Made by a program: the position numbers and the translations under genes
Assembly (NCBI GenBank): GCA_024220525.1
Contig: JAMYWO010000351.1
Coordinates: 1-37,129 of the forward strand
Direction of reading: 5' to 3'
Source: Cochliopodium minus
Taxonomy: Eukaryota; Discosea; Himatismenida; Cochliopodiidae
Length of the DNA stretch: 37,129 nt
In this document: positions 8,882-20,967 of the stretch, piece after piece
Numbering within the stretch: the stretch's first letter is position 1
Layout: each line of letters begins with the position of its first letter
Notes under the pieces: model-generated
Told to the model about the DNA's origin: nothing
The model's input: only the letters and a program-made list of their open reading frames with translations
The model's database searches: none

Positions 8882-11800
8882 ATGGGGAATAAATTTGATT
8901 TATATCTTCAACATCAAGCAAAAGTATTCAATGAGAATTATATAGATGCAAACAATTTTAAATTGTCACATAAAAAGTTGAAATCAATCCAGAAATTGAT
9001 CATGAAAGGTTTGATATAAAGGAAAAATATAAATTTATAAATTTTCTTACTATTTATTTCTATTGATAGAATATAAATTCATCCAGACCATCCATGAAAG
9101 TATGTTACTTTGTCACAACAAACTAAAAGATTGTCCGATCATCTTGCAAAATGAAAGAGTAAAAAAATTATTCAATAATTTTTATTTATTATTTTTTTTA
9201 TTTTTTTGAAATAGTTTTCCACCATGACAGGATATAAAGAAGAAGAGATTCTTGGAAAAAACTGCAGATTCTTGCAAGGAGAAAATTCATCAAAGGTAAA
9301 AATTAAAAAAACATTTTTTTTTTTTATTCCCATCAATTACACGAATTTCATCATATAGGAAGTGGTTCAAAAGATGAGAGATTGCATTTACAAAGGGATG
9401 TCTGTAAACATTCTTTAAATAACAAAATTTTTTTTATAATTCAAATTTTTGATAGTGCCGTGTTGAATTATTGAACTACAGAAAAGATGGATCGACATTT
9501 TGGAATGATTTTGTTTTATTGCCAGTTCATAAGAGAGCAAACAAAAATAATAGGGTCACATATTACATTGCAATCCAGAAAGATGTCATTATCTTCCCCT
9601 CTGAAGGAGCATTTCTCAAATCTGGAAAAATACAAAAGATTGAAGTGTATGGAGATCAAGTCCCTCCAATTGAATCATTAGCATTTACAATTGGATATTC
9701 AATGTAAATGAATTTCTCCTAATATTCTTTAATTAACCCCTTTTTTATTTCTATCAGTCCAAATTTGGTAATGAAGATATTTTTTTGGCTTATTATATCA
9801 ACAATATAAAGTCTAAATATTTAAATTTAGATAATATTATCACTTTTATATGATTAATATCTATTATCATACTTTCGTCAACAAGAAAATCATTTTTTTT
9901 TTTCAATAATATAAGGATTTATTGAATGATATCAAAAAAGAAACATCCTTATCCAAAAAAGATGGAATCCCATATTGCTTCAAAGGTAAAATAATCAACA
10001 AAAAACTTTCCAAAAAAAAAAAAACTTTTTATTTCTTCCCCCTTTTTGATTTAAAGTGAATGAATTTTGTGATTGGTTCAAAAAAAAATACAAATTGGAA
10101 GATCCTCAAATAACCAAGGATAATTTGAAATCATTGTTGGAAACCGATCTCATCTTTACAAATTCTTCCTCCAATCTTGATGATGAACAAAATTGCTTGA
10201 TTTATCTTCAAGATAAAGAATTTCTATCATTCGAGAACAAAACAGATGATCATCAATTCATTTTGGAAATGCTAAAAAAAGATTCCCTATTATTAATCAG
10301 GTAAATAAATATTTAATCTCTGATATTTTTTTTATAAAAATTTCTTACTTTTTTTTTAATTTTTTATTTAATTTATTTTATTATTTTTTATTCATCTATT
10401 TTAACATTATTTTTTTTAATTTATTTCACCAAAATATAAATAGATGTGTTTTTGAGCTTTTAAGAGAGAAATCTGATCAAGATGGTCTTTGGAAGTTCCT
10501 TACTTTCCTGGAAGAACAAGGGTTAAAAGATTTGATCAAAATATTGAGTAAAGAGAGAATTAAATCAACCAGTAAAAAAAAAAACTAAAAAATTTAATCA
10601 AATATTTTTTTTAATTATTTTAATTATTAATTTTTTAATTATTTAATTATTGAACATTAAATATTTTTTAATTATTAAATTCTTGTTAAATATCATTATT
10701 TATTTTAATATTAATTTGAATTATTTTAATTAAATAGTTTTTATTCCAAATAAATTCAAATATTTATTTTCAAATATTTTAAAATTATTTTTTGATATTA
10801 ACCTAAATTATTTTTAAATATTTTTAATGTTAATCTAAATTATTTTTAAATTATTTTTAATATTATTTTTAATATTATTTTGGAGGATTATTTTTAATTA
10901 TTATTTCAAATAGAAAGCGAAAATACTCTTTACAGAGAAGATGATTTGGATACATGGTTGATCAAATCAGTATTTACAATGCAAGGACAAGAGTACTTAA
11001 ATAAAATATTTGAGGAAGTTAACAGAAAACTAAATTTGATGCCAGATTCTTTTGAAGTAAAAAAAAAAAAAAAATCAATTATTTCTTTACAATCAAATTT
11101 ATTAATTTTAAATTAATAAAAAAAATTAATTTAATTTAATTTAATTTTTTTTTTATTTTTTTTTATTTTTTTTTTATTACTGTAGATTAATCCTGAACAT
11201 GTTGTGGATAAGTTTTTTTTGATGACAAATCTAATGAACATTGTTTTGATGTGTAAGGAAATTTTAGATTCCCTAGAAAATTACATCAGTTTACTTCCTG
11301 AGTAAAAAAAAAACCAAAAAAAATTTTTATCAATTTAATATTTAACATTTTTTTCAAAAATCATTTTTAAAATATTTGAACTTTTTTAAAATTTTTTTTT
11401 AAAATTTTTTTTTTAACATTTTTTTTACAAATAAGTTTTTTCCGTGTTATTCTCAAAATAATAACAAATGAGACGATAAAGAAATTTCCAGAATCAAAAT
11501 TAAAACCAGTACTCTCCATGTTTTTTCTGAGATATTTCCAACCAACTTTCATCTCCCAAAGTTTGGACAAAAATGATAAAATAAAAAGAGCGTCAATGAT
11601 GATCTCAAAAGTATTTCAATGTTTGTTAAACAAAGTTTCTTTTTTTCAAGAAATAGAATCTGAACAAATCTTTCCCTCCCAATTTTCTGTTATCACTGAA
11701 ATTTGTGAAAAAAAAATCGAGAAACTCGTTCTTCTTTTCACAGAGGAGGATTGTCAAAATAGTTTATTAACCAAAGGGGGTGTCATCAATTCTAATTTTC

Positions 11801-12284
11801 CAGTTCTCTTCAGTCATAGTTCTACTCTGGAAAGTAAATTTTTTTTTTAAAATTTTGCCCTGATTTAATTTAATTTCTTAAATTCTTTTTTTTGATAGAT
11901 AAGGAAAAACCCAACGAATTCAAAAAGAATAGTTCCTTAGATTCTATCTACATTGACAACAAGAAGAATTTTTTAATATCCACTGCAAACTATTCTTTAT
12001 CTAGTCAATACAATCCTGTAACTAATCGAAACAGTACAAAATCTACTCTAAAAAATCCTTTAACCAACAAAAGAGAATCCAAAAGTTTTGAAGTGTCGAG
12101 AATCAACTTTATTTCTCTTTTTGTATTTGAGAATTCATCCGCCCTTTCTCAAAAACTTCACTCCTCTTTTCAAAACAGATCAAATGAAGAAGAATTTAAA
12201 GATGTTTCATATCTTTTGTCACGTATCGATAGATTGAGTTCATCTTCTAAAGAAATTGAAAATTTCTACAAATTACATGACTAA
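8882..12284 (+). CDS. LOV photoreceptor domain fused to a RasGAP domain
   Basis: Thirteen in-phase exons: 8882-9008, 9070-9158, 9215-9295, 9359-9403, 9456-9703, 9758-9767, 9916-9985, 10057-10300, 10444-10571, 10914-11056, 11186-11301, 11436-11833, 11899-12284; 694 aa. The LOV domain (about 45-160) has FSTMTGYKEEEILGKNCRFL with the adduct-forming Cys89, NYRKDGSTFWN (Asn121, Asn131) and IAIQKDV (Gln155), the flavin contacts of phototropin LOV domains. A linker (about 190-305) contains a possible DEP-like helical segment (FCDWFKKKYKLEDPQ). The RasGAP domain (about 305-550) has the arginine finger in NTLYRED (Arg355), then KKFPESKLKPVLSMFFLRYF (Arg466) and KRASMMISKVFQCLLN. A polar Ser/Asn tail follows. 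Predicted role: light-gated acceleration of Ras GTP hydrolysis. Domains are seen; coupling is inferred. Confidence 0.93.
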
Positions 12285-12448
12285 TAAGTGAGGAATTAAT
12301 TAAACCTTTCTTTTTTTTTATTTAAAGTCTTGTTTTTTGATGGTTGGGAAAATTATAGTCAAATATCCTTTAAAAATAAAAATTAATTCTTTTTGGTGAT
12401 GAGAAGAAACAATATAAATCTGAATTTCAACCATTTTTTAATAAATTA
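12285..12448. terminator. Short convergent 3' intergenic region between two RasGAP genes
   Basis: Only about 164 bp separate the two stop codons. It must contain both polyadenylation regions. Several AATAAA-like and T-rich stretches occur (for example aaataaaaatt near 12374 and taataaatt near 12440), so the transcripts may overlap at their 3' ends. Confidence 0.4.
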
Positions 12449-14349
12449 TTATAATATGTCATCTATTCTAATTTTGCTCAAAAATTGTACAGTTAAACCA
12501 AACTCTTTTTTGATGTTACTAGGTTGATTAGAAAGATCCTTAGCAACAAGACAAAGAGAATTAGTGAGCATTTTGAGAAAAGAATTCAAAACTTCTTTAT
12601 CTATCTCCTCGAAACTTAATTCTCCAAGGCAAAGATCGGAGTAATCAGGAGGAATATCCTACAAATGAATGAAAAATGAATGTGATAATCAAATAAAAAA
12701 TAAATTTGATTTTACAATAACTTTCAATAAAAATTCCTCGAAAAGTGTCTGCTTTTTTAAAACGAAATCATTAAGGAGGATATACTCAGAGTCGTCTTGA
12801 AAAAGAGTTTTGTTGGCCACATGTTGCAAAATTTTGGAAATAAAAACTAAAACTTCCCTGTCTTTCTTTGTTGTTGCTTTTTCGGTCAGTCCTGCTTCCT
12901 TTGGTGCAACCAACGCTGGATTGATAATTCTCAAAACCAAAAACCCTAAATAAAAATAAAATAATAAATAAAAAATAATAATAATCATAAAAATAATTTA
13001 ATAAATTGAAAAAAAAATAAAAATAATTGTAGAAAAAGATACCAGCAACTTGTAAAAGAGAAGAATTAGGATACTTGGACTTGGTGTGATTATGAATAAA
13101 GAGACAAATGAGGCGAATGGGGAGAGGAATGAGATGGGCACTGTCGCAAATTTTTTCAATCATTTTTTCTGTTTCCTCCAAAACTTCCTCCATCCCCCTT
13201 TTCTTTTCCTCCTCTTCCCTCCTCTCCTCTTCTTTCCTCTTCTCCTCTTCTTCTTCCCTCTTCTTTTCATTGTTTCCATTTTCTATACTTTCTTCATTAT
13301 TATTAATATTGTTATTATTATTATCAATCTTGTTATTATTGTTATTGTTAACAATATTATTATTATTATTAAAGGTATTATTTTTTTTGTTGTTGTCATT
13401 TTTATGATCGGTATAAAGGTTAGTTCCATGAAGGTGGGTATTATTAGGGAGAAAAATATTGTTTTCACTGATATTTTTGAGGGGTTTTGTTTCAACAGCA
13501 TAATAAGAAATGTTATCCATACTTTTAACATGTCCCTTCTTATTTTTTTTATCTTTATTCTTGTCTTTAATCTTATTATTATTATTTTTATTGTTATTAT
13601 TGTTGTTGTTATTATTATCTTTATTCTTATTGTTATTGTTATTATTATCTTTATTGTTATTATTCTTATTATTATTATTATCTTTATTCTTATTGTTATT
13701 GTTATTATTATCTTTATTGTTATTGTTATTGTTATTATTATCTTTATTGTTATTATTATTGTTATTATTATCTTTATTGTTATTGTTATTGTTATTATTA
13801 TCTTTATTGTTATTATTATTATTATTATTATCTTTATTGTTATTGTTATTGTTATTATTATCTTTATTCTTATTAATTTTATTATCTTTTTTATTATTAT
13901 CTTTTTGAATGGAGAAGATGTTATCGGTACTTTTAGAGGGAGAAGGAGGGTATTTGGGAGATTTAGGATTCATTTCATTCATCTCATTCATTTCATTCAT
14001 TTCTTCTAAAAATTCATAAAATGTTGTCTCTTTTTTATCCTCTATATTAGTAATTATTCCTATTTTCTTTTCTTTTCTATCCTCCTTGTTACATTCCTTT
14101 ATACCCTCCTTTATATCCTCCTTTGTACCCTCCTTGTCACATTCCTTTATATCCTCCTTTATATCCTCCTTTAAATCCTCCTTTATACCCTCCTTTGTAT
14201 CCTTTTTATCTTTTAAATTTACTTTTGTTGGTACATTCTCTTTTATTACTTTATTACTTTCATCCATTACATAACTATTTCTATTTATATCTTCTCTATT
14301 CATATTCATTTTATTATCATAATTATTATTATCATTATTATTATTATTA

Positions 14350-14380
<31 letters not shown>

Positions 14381-14509
14381 CATTATTAATAACAACATTA
14401 TTAAGATTAATATTATTACTATTATTAATACCAACATTATTATTACTGTTATTATTATTATCATTATTATTATTGATATTATTATTATTATTATTATTAT
14501 TAATATCAA

Positions 14510-14575
<66 letters not shown>

Positions 14576-17396
14576 TATTATTATTTATGTTATCAGTTAT
14601 TATATTCATATCATTCTCTTTAATGTTTTCTTTATCATTCTCTTTGTTATTAATTTTATTATTGTAAATGGTGTCACTATTCATTTCACTGGTAGAAGCC
14701 TTTTTTTTAATCTTCAAAAAAAATTAATTCTTTAACATTTTAATAAATATAATTAAATAAATATAAATGTAAATATAAATATAAATATAAATATAAATGT
14801 AAATATAAATGTAAATATAAATAAATTAAAATAAATTAAAATAAATTAAAAAAATTAAAATAAAATAAATTAAAATAAATTAAAATAAAATAAAATAAAA
14901 TAAATAAATAAATCAAAGTAATAAAATAAAGAAAGTTACGTGATAAGATTTGCCAGAAGAGGAGATGTTGTGAAGAAGAGTATCTAAAATGAGATGCAAG
15001 TAGGAAGAAGAGAAAGAAGAAGAGAAAGAAACAGTCAATTTGGTGGTAATATTGTTTTTTCTAAAAAGAGTACTTTCAGATTGAGTCATGAAAACTTCTA
15101 AAGAAATTATTTTATCAATAAATTTCAATACACTCGTCCCTTTTTGATTAAATAAATGTAAAATATTATTTGCTAGTTTTGTTTGATCATTTGCATTTGA
15201 TATTCTTGACATTGCTATCAATATTGGATTATACTCATAAAATATTTCTCCTATTGGTGTTTCCCTTGTTGTTATCATACTTTTTTTAAAAAAAACAAAA
15301 TTATAAAAGTAATTTAATAAATAATTTAATAAATAATTTAATAATAATTTAATAAATAATTTAATCTATAATTTAATAAATAATTTAATAATAATAATAA
15401 TCACAAAACATTTTTTAATGAATATAAAATTAAACACAAAATAAAAAATAATAAAAATAAAAATAACAATAACAATAATAATAATCACAAAACATTTTTT
15501 AATGAATATAAAATTAAACACAAACAATTATTTTAAATATAAATTAACAGTAATATAAAAAATAATAATATAAATATAAATAAATATAAATAAAAACCTT
15601 TTGTATTTTTCACGTCGAGATGTGCTGGGAGGTTCACTTAACAAAGAATTAAATTTGTGAGAGGAAATTTTTGGTAAACTATATCCTGTTCCATTATTTC
15701 CGTTCACATTGTTCATATTACCCATACTCATACTGCCCATCTGATTCATATTATTGTTGGGAGAAGTAGATAGGATGTTGTTTCTTTCATTTTTATTGAC
15801 ATTATTCACAGTATTTGTAGTTGAATTAATAGTATTCACAGTATTCACAGTATTCATATTTGAATAAGTAGTATTCACAGTATTTGTATTTGAATTATTC
15901 ACATTATTTGTAATTGTATTATTCAAACTGCTCATACCATTATAACTGCCGCCAAAAGTACCATTATTATTAAGAGGGGGTACATTATAAATGTTGATGG
16001 GAGAAGTCGTCAATGAATTTATTCTCTTCCCTCCCCTATTATTCCCATTATTGCTATTATTATTGATATTATTATTACGGTCATTATGAGGAGAAAGAGT
16101 ATCAGATTTAGGTGAAGAAATGCTTTCACTGCTTGTTTTATGAGGAGATGAAATGGTAGATTTGGGTGAAGGGATGATGCTGTTGCTGGAAAGATGAGAG
16201 GCTTGAAGATTGGCCTTCAAATAATTGATATCCTGTGTCTCTGTATTCTCATCAATAGAGGTGTTGGTTTCTGTATTATAATCATCAATGGAAGTATTGG
16301 TGTCATTGGTGTAATCATTTGTATCATTATTGGTGTTGGTCTCATTATTATCATTAGGTTTATTGGTGATTTTGAGATGATCTTCCAAGATGGTTTTTTC
16401 GTGGAGATATTGATTTTGAGAAAAGAGGATTTTCAATAATTTTTCAGAGTGAAAAAGAGAAAGAAAAGAATTGTTAATTTCATCATTTTTAGGTTTGAGC
16501 AATTTCAAATTGTTTAAACTGATATTACCAAATGTGAAATTGGAGAAATTAAAAACCAGACATACATCATTCTTTCCCATAAGAGGGTTGTAATTCAACA
16601 GAATAATTCTATCTCCAAAAGAATAATCTTTCAATTCTTCAAAATAATTGTCGCTTCTTAGATTGTAATTTCTGAATGTGAAATTATTTTTTCTCTGAAT
16701 TATTATTGCCTCAATCAATTCTATTTCTATTTCTTCAGAACCCTTTCTAGGAGTAAATGCACTAAGAATTTTTTGTCCTATTGTTTTTCTCTTGAGAGCC
16801 TTAGGGATGATGGGATCTTTTTCTCTGTTTGTTCCAATTATTAATTTTGGTATTCCTTCATCAGATTGTGTTATTTTTTGTAGAGAAATAGAAGGAATAA
16901 AATTATTTTTAAAAGAAGATGCCTTTTGATTTGTATTTTTGGGTGATTTTTGTACGTTTTCTGTTATTTCAATATTTTTCTCTATATCTACATTTTTTGT
17001 TCCTTCTACATTCGGAGAAGAATTCATTACTATTTTATTCACCAAATTTTCATTGTTGGGCGAAATGGATAATGAATTTTCATCTATTGTTGGTTCATCT
17101 TCCACTTTTTTTATCTCATTAGTTATATTCAAAGATACAATATTATTTATATTCGAAATTTTGGTGTTAAATCTTTTCCCGAAAATTGGATCATTTTTCA
17201 ATTTCGTAAAAAAATCTTCTTCCTCTTCAATATTCTTCGCTTTATTCTTATTTCTTTTGAATAGTTTGAATTTATCTTTTTTCTTTTTCATTTTTTCTTC
17301 ATCTTTTCTAAATACAGTGGGTCTTGCACTCTCCATTGTTAATGAATGTGTTGAATTTGTTTGTGATAAATTTATTTCTGGAATTTTATTGTTCAT
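12449..17396 (-). CDS. RasGAP-domain protein with large poly-Asn insertion in the catalytic domain
   Basis: Exons 17396-15598, 15279-14940, 14711-13043, 12945-12716, 12658-12449, in phase, 1415 aa. The N-terminal about 600 residues are Lys/Asn/Ser-rich with a possible folded part around 225-330 (SFGDRIILLNYN, DVCLVFNFSNFTF). The RasGAP domain starts near 600: IFYEYNPILIAMSR, then the arginine finger ESTLFRKNN (Arg673). Exon 3 then inserts over 450 residues of poly-Asn, KDNNNNNNNN repeats, KEDIKEG repeats and a Glu/Arg coiled-coil-like stretch. The domain resumes with IRLICLFIHN, FLVLRIINPALVAP (Arg1275) and KDREVLVFISKILQHVAN. Arg finger to FLR spacing is about 600 residues against about 115 in p120GAP. 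Predicted Ras GTPase activator; the folded halves can pair if the insert loops out. Confidence 0.9.
13560..13890. repeat. 30-bp tandem repeat coding (KDNNNNNNNN)n
   Basis: A minisatellite of about ten imperfect copies inside exon 3 of the second RasGAP gene. On the + strand each unit is about tctttattgttattgttatt plus attatta; on the coding strand it gives Lys-Asp followed by about eight Asn. The unit keeps the reading frame, so copy number can change without frameshift. Confidence 0.9.
14100..14215. repeat. 12-bp tandem repeat coding KE(D/G)(I/L/T)
   Basis: A degenerate 12-bp repeat (+ strand like tcctttatatcc) encodes about ten units such as KEDI, KEGI and KECD in the charged part of the RasGAP insertion. 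It preserves frame and probably forms an extended or helical charged linker. Confidence 0.8.
14318..14575. repeat. ATT/AAT trinucleotide repeats coding poly-Asn
   Basis: Long (ATT)n tracts on the + strand, the longest at about 14510-14570, give uninterrupted Asn runs in the RasGAP insertion. The antisense reading gives artificial Ile or Leu/Tyr runs that should not be annotated as proteins. Confidence 0.95.
15405..15525. repeat. Direct repeat of about 38 bp, spaced about 80 bp, in an intron
   Basis: The block beginning cacaaaacattttttaatg and running through taaacacaaa occurs twice (about 15405-15442 and 15486-15524). It lies in the first intron of the second RasGAP gene, among AAT and ATAA simple repeats. 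Likely a local duplication. Confidence 0.75.
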
Positions 17397-17727
17397 TCTC
17401 AAAATACAAATATCAAATTTTTTTTTTTAAAATATTTTGAAATGTTTATTCTTTTTTTATGTTAAATTCCCAATTTTTGATCTGGAATTATTGTTAGAAT
17501 TCAAAGCATGGTTTGAAATTTGTTACTTTTATTTTATTTATTTCAAAAAGAGATGTGAACCTCCTTTACATTAAATTTTGATTTATTTTTCTAATATTTC
17601 TCATGAGAAAGGGATGACATACCGATATCTTTTAACTTAAATAAAATTCTCCCTTTTTGAAATTATAAAAATATTAATAAAATAATAAAAAAAAATCTAT
17701 ACTAAATAAGATCATAAAAAACAAAAT
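17397..17727. promoter_or_regulatory. Divergent intergenic region, RasGAP / armadillo protein
   Basis: About 330 bp between start codons on opposite strands. AT-rich with T tracts. No nameable motif and no ORF of note. It must hold both promoters. Confidence 0.5.
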
Positions 17728-20700
17728 ATGGAATTTGGTGATTATAATGAGGGTAGTTCAAGTAATGTCAAAAAAGGAACTGTTGCATTGAGAACATTGA
17801 GAAAACCAAAAGTTGAAATTTTCAGATTTTATTTTAAAACATTTTCTTTAATTTTAAATTTTCCTTTAGGTTGGTACACTCAAAATGAATATTGAAAGCA
17901 AAGAACATTTGGGTAAAAGAGCATAAAAAATTTTTTTAATTATTTGTTCAAATTGAAAAATAAATTTTACCTCAAAATTTTTTTCAGATGAACAAAAGAT
18001 TATGCTCGCAGATGATTCTGGCTTGGAAGGATTGGTTGTTTTGATTAATCATGAACATCCAAAAATCTCAGGATTGGCCGCAAAAACAATTAATTTGTTA
18101 TCTTCAAATGGTTCAAATATTTTTTCATCCAATAAATTAAAATAAATTTCTTTCTCCTTTAGATGATGATGAAGCAGTAATTATTGAAGAAAAAGGATTT
18201 GATCCTTTGGTTGAAATGGCAGGTTATAAAGATGAGAGAGTACAAGGATCATCCGTGATGACTATTGCCATGTTGGCAGAACAATCTGAATGCCATGATG
18301 GAATTATTGCCTCAGCAGGATGGAAAAGAATCCATTCTTGGTTAAAATCTCCTCTACCTGATGTAAAAAAGGGAGCAATCATGCTTGTTGGTAATTTGGC
18401 AATGAAAACTGAACAACGTGAAGCCATGAAAAAGGAAGGAACAATCTCTTTATTGGCTTCTGAAATGGCAACCACTGATATTGATTTACAAAAGGGACTT
18501 GCAACTGCGATTGCCAATCTCGTTCAAAATGGAACATTGGCAAAAGAGATTGCTACTACTGAAAGATTAAAATTTGTTGGAAATTGGTTGAATTCTGGAG
18601 ATGATGAAGTGATTGGAGGAGCTGTTTATATTTTGGCAAATGTTTCTTCTCTAGGTAAATTTATTTCCATAATTTCTTATAATATATAAATGAATCATCC
18701 GTTTAAAATTAATATTTTATTTAACTGAAAATTAAAATCCAATTTTAATCTAGATGATCACAAGATTGATGTTTATAATGGAGGATTTTTGCCTTTATTG
18801 TTGAAATTGATCAATAGTGAAGATGAAAGAATTTCTGTAGGAGCAGCAATCACCATTTCAAATCTTTCCTCTCTTTTGGAAAAAACAGAAGAGATGTGCG
18901 ATAAGCTTTTGGAGCCCCTAGTCCAACTTTCACATAAAACAAAGAACCCAGATCTCATCTATCGTATCGCCTCTACCCTCAGCAACTTGTCACAAAATCA
19001 GGCATTGAAAGAAAAATTGAAAGTAAAGGCAACAGAATCATTGAAAACCATGATGGAAAATTCTGATTCTGAAATCCAAAAAGAAGCAGCAAGTGCTTTG
19101 GTTGATTTGGGAGAACAAGTTCCTATCATTGAAAGCCCTCAAGAAGAAGATAAAAATGAGGATAATGAAGAAGATAAAGAAGAACAAATACAAGAACAAC
19201 TCAAACAACGTATCCAAGAATTGTTGAACAAATTAGCAGGTAATGATGTTCAACAAATTGAACAAGCTGCTGCAGTGTTGGCAGAAATGTCTTTGAAAAA
19301 AGAAAACAGATCAGTGATTCGTTCTTGTGGAGGAATAAACATTATTGTCACTCTTTTGTCTAGAGAAGAAAAGTCTTTAGAAAAAGCACAATACGATTGT
19401 GTTCGCATCGTTTCTGAACTCTCCAAATCCAACAAAGACAGAAACAAATTTAAACCAAACATCGTCTCTCCTCTCGTTCGTTTGTCCAAAACCACCGATC
19501 CTGTCAGCTTGTTGGCAGTTTTGGAATGTATCAATCTACTTGCTAAAAGTAAAGTTTTGCTCACTGCTTTTAAAAAAGATAAAATGGAAGAAACTTTCTT
19601 GAGCGCTTCCAACAACAAATTAAACGAAAACTTGCAAGTGAATGCTTTGGATTTGATCTCCCTTTTTGCTTTGTCTGATTTGAACGTCCAAAATGCAATT
19701 CTCAAAATCAAAAATGCCATCCCCAACATCTGCAAACTCCTCAAAGATTCTCCTTTGCCTGTCAGAACTTCTGCTATCAGAGCTTTAGGAGGTTTTATCT
19801 TTTAAAAAAAAGAATATATCTGAACAATCTAATTAATTAACTCACACATCTAATATTATTATTATTATATTATTATTATTATATTATTATATTATTATAT
19901 TATTATCATTTATCTCTCATTGACATTTCTTCAAGAAATTTTTATTTCAAGATACCTTATAATTGATCGATGAGATCTAAATTATCAGATTATCAATTTG
20001 TAAATGTTGATTAATATTGATCTTTTATCGTTCAAATTTCAATTAATCATTTTTTGAAAATTAAAATAGCACTTTCATCTGGAACAAACAGAAAAGTACA
20101 ACAAGAAGTTCGCAAAAATAAAGCGATTCAACTTTGTTGTGCATATTACAAAGAAAAAGATGACGGGATCCTCCTTGCTACCTCCAATGCTCTTTCTTTC
20201 ATTGTTGATGGTAACGCTAGTAATCAAAACCAAGTTGCAAAATACGGTGGAGTTGATGGCCTTGCTAATCTTGCTTTGTATTTCTTTTTTTTTTTCACTA
20301 CAAAAGAATTAACAACAATCTTTTTAATTTATTTTTTAATCTTTTAAATCTTTTAATTTTCAAAAATCTTTTTCAAAACATGTTTTATTTTTTTTTTTAA
20401 AAAAAAAGATCACAAAATCAATCTCTCCAACAAGCAGTATTACAATGTACACGTGCTTGTGTAAAGTTTAACAGTAAACTCCAAAATTTATTCAGAACAA
20501 AGAAAGTAATCACCCCTCTCGTCAATTTGATCAGCTCTCCTAACGATGTTGTCAAATCTTTCACCAGTGGTGCTTTGATCGAACTAGGTAGAGATAATGC
20601 CAAAAACTCTGAGGCTATTGCTTTGGCTGGTGCCATCCCTCTTTTGGTCAAAGAAGTACCCTCTTTTTTTTCAAAATTTTAATTTTTTGATCTTACTTTA

Positions 20701-20967
20701 TCTTTTTTTATTTCTTACAAAAAAGTTGGAAAATCCATCTGATGCTGTAAAATATCATTGCCAAGGTGTTCTCTGGTGTTTGGCAAAAGACAAAAAAAGA
20801 AAAGAAGCAATTAAATCCACCAAAGCTGTTGAGATTCTCCAAAAACAACTCAAAGAAAGCACTTCTGATCAAGTTAAAAAAGGGTATTTTCTTTTTACTT
20901 TTTTCTTTTTGAAAAATTTAATCCTTTTGAATATAGTGCAAAATGGTGCATAGATCGCTTGAAGTAA
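17728..20967 (+). CDS. Armadillo-repeat (ARM) protein, 807 aa
   Basis: Nine in-phase exons: 17728-17811, 17870-17912, 17988-18110, 18163-18654, 18754-19791, 20070-20277, 20409-20655, 20726-20883, 20937-20967. Many about 42-residue helical repeats are visible, for example VRTSAIRALG, VKSFTSGALIELG, KGAIMLVGNLAM, VIGGAVYILANVSSL and ISVGAAITISNLSSL. An acidic insert (EEDKNEDNEEDKEEQIQEQ) near the middle splits two arrays. No F-box, IBB or U-box domain is evident. The short last exon ends CIDRLK. ARM superhelices bind extended peptides or GTPase regulators; the partner here cannot be told. There is no signal peptide or TM, so it is cytosolic or nuclear. The repeat call is secure; the role is open. 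Confidence 0.92.
19856..19910. repeat. (ATT)n / (TATTAT)n microsatellite in an intron
   Basis: Intron 5 of the armadillo gene contains tattattattatattattattatt-type repeats. No coding role. Confidence 0.9.

Noticed and set aside
8882-8901. N-myristoylation of the LOV-RasGAP (starts MGNKFD)
   Set aside because: Asp at position 6 does not fit the usual small-residue requirement, so MGN alone is not enough.
13560-13890. CRISPR-like regular repeats
   Set aside because: The units are contiguous tandem repeats in a eukaryotic exon with no unique spacers; they code KDN8.
13086-14670. Long plus-strand ORFs rich in Ile, Leu, Val, Phe
   Set aside because: They are the antisense of the AAT/AAC repeats that code poly-Asn in the minus-strand RasGAP gene.
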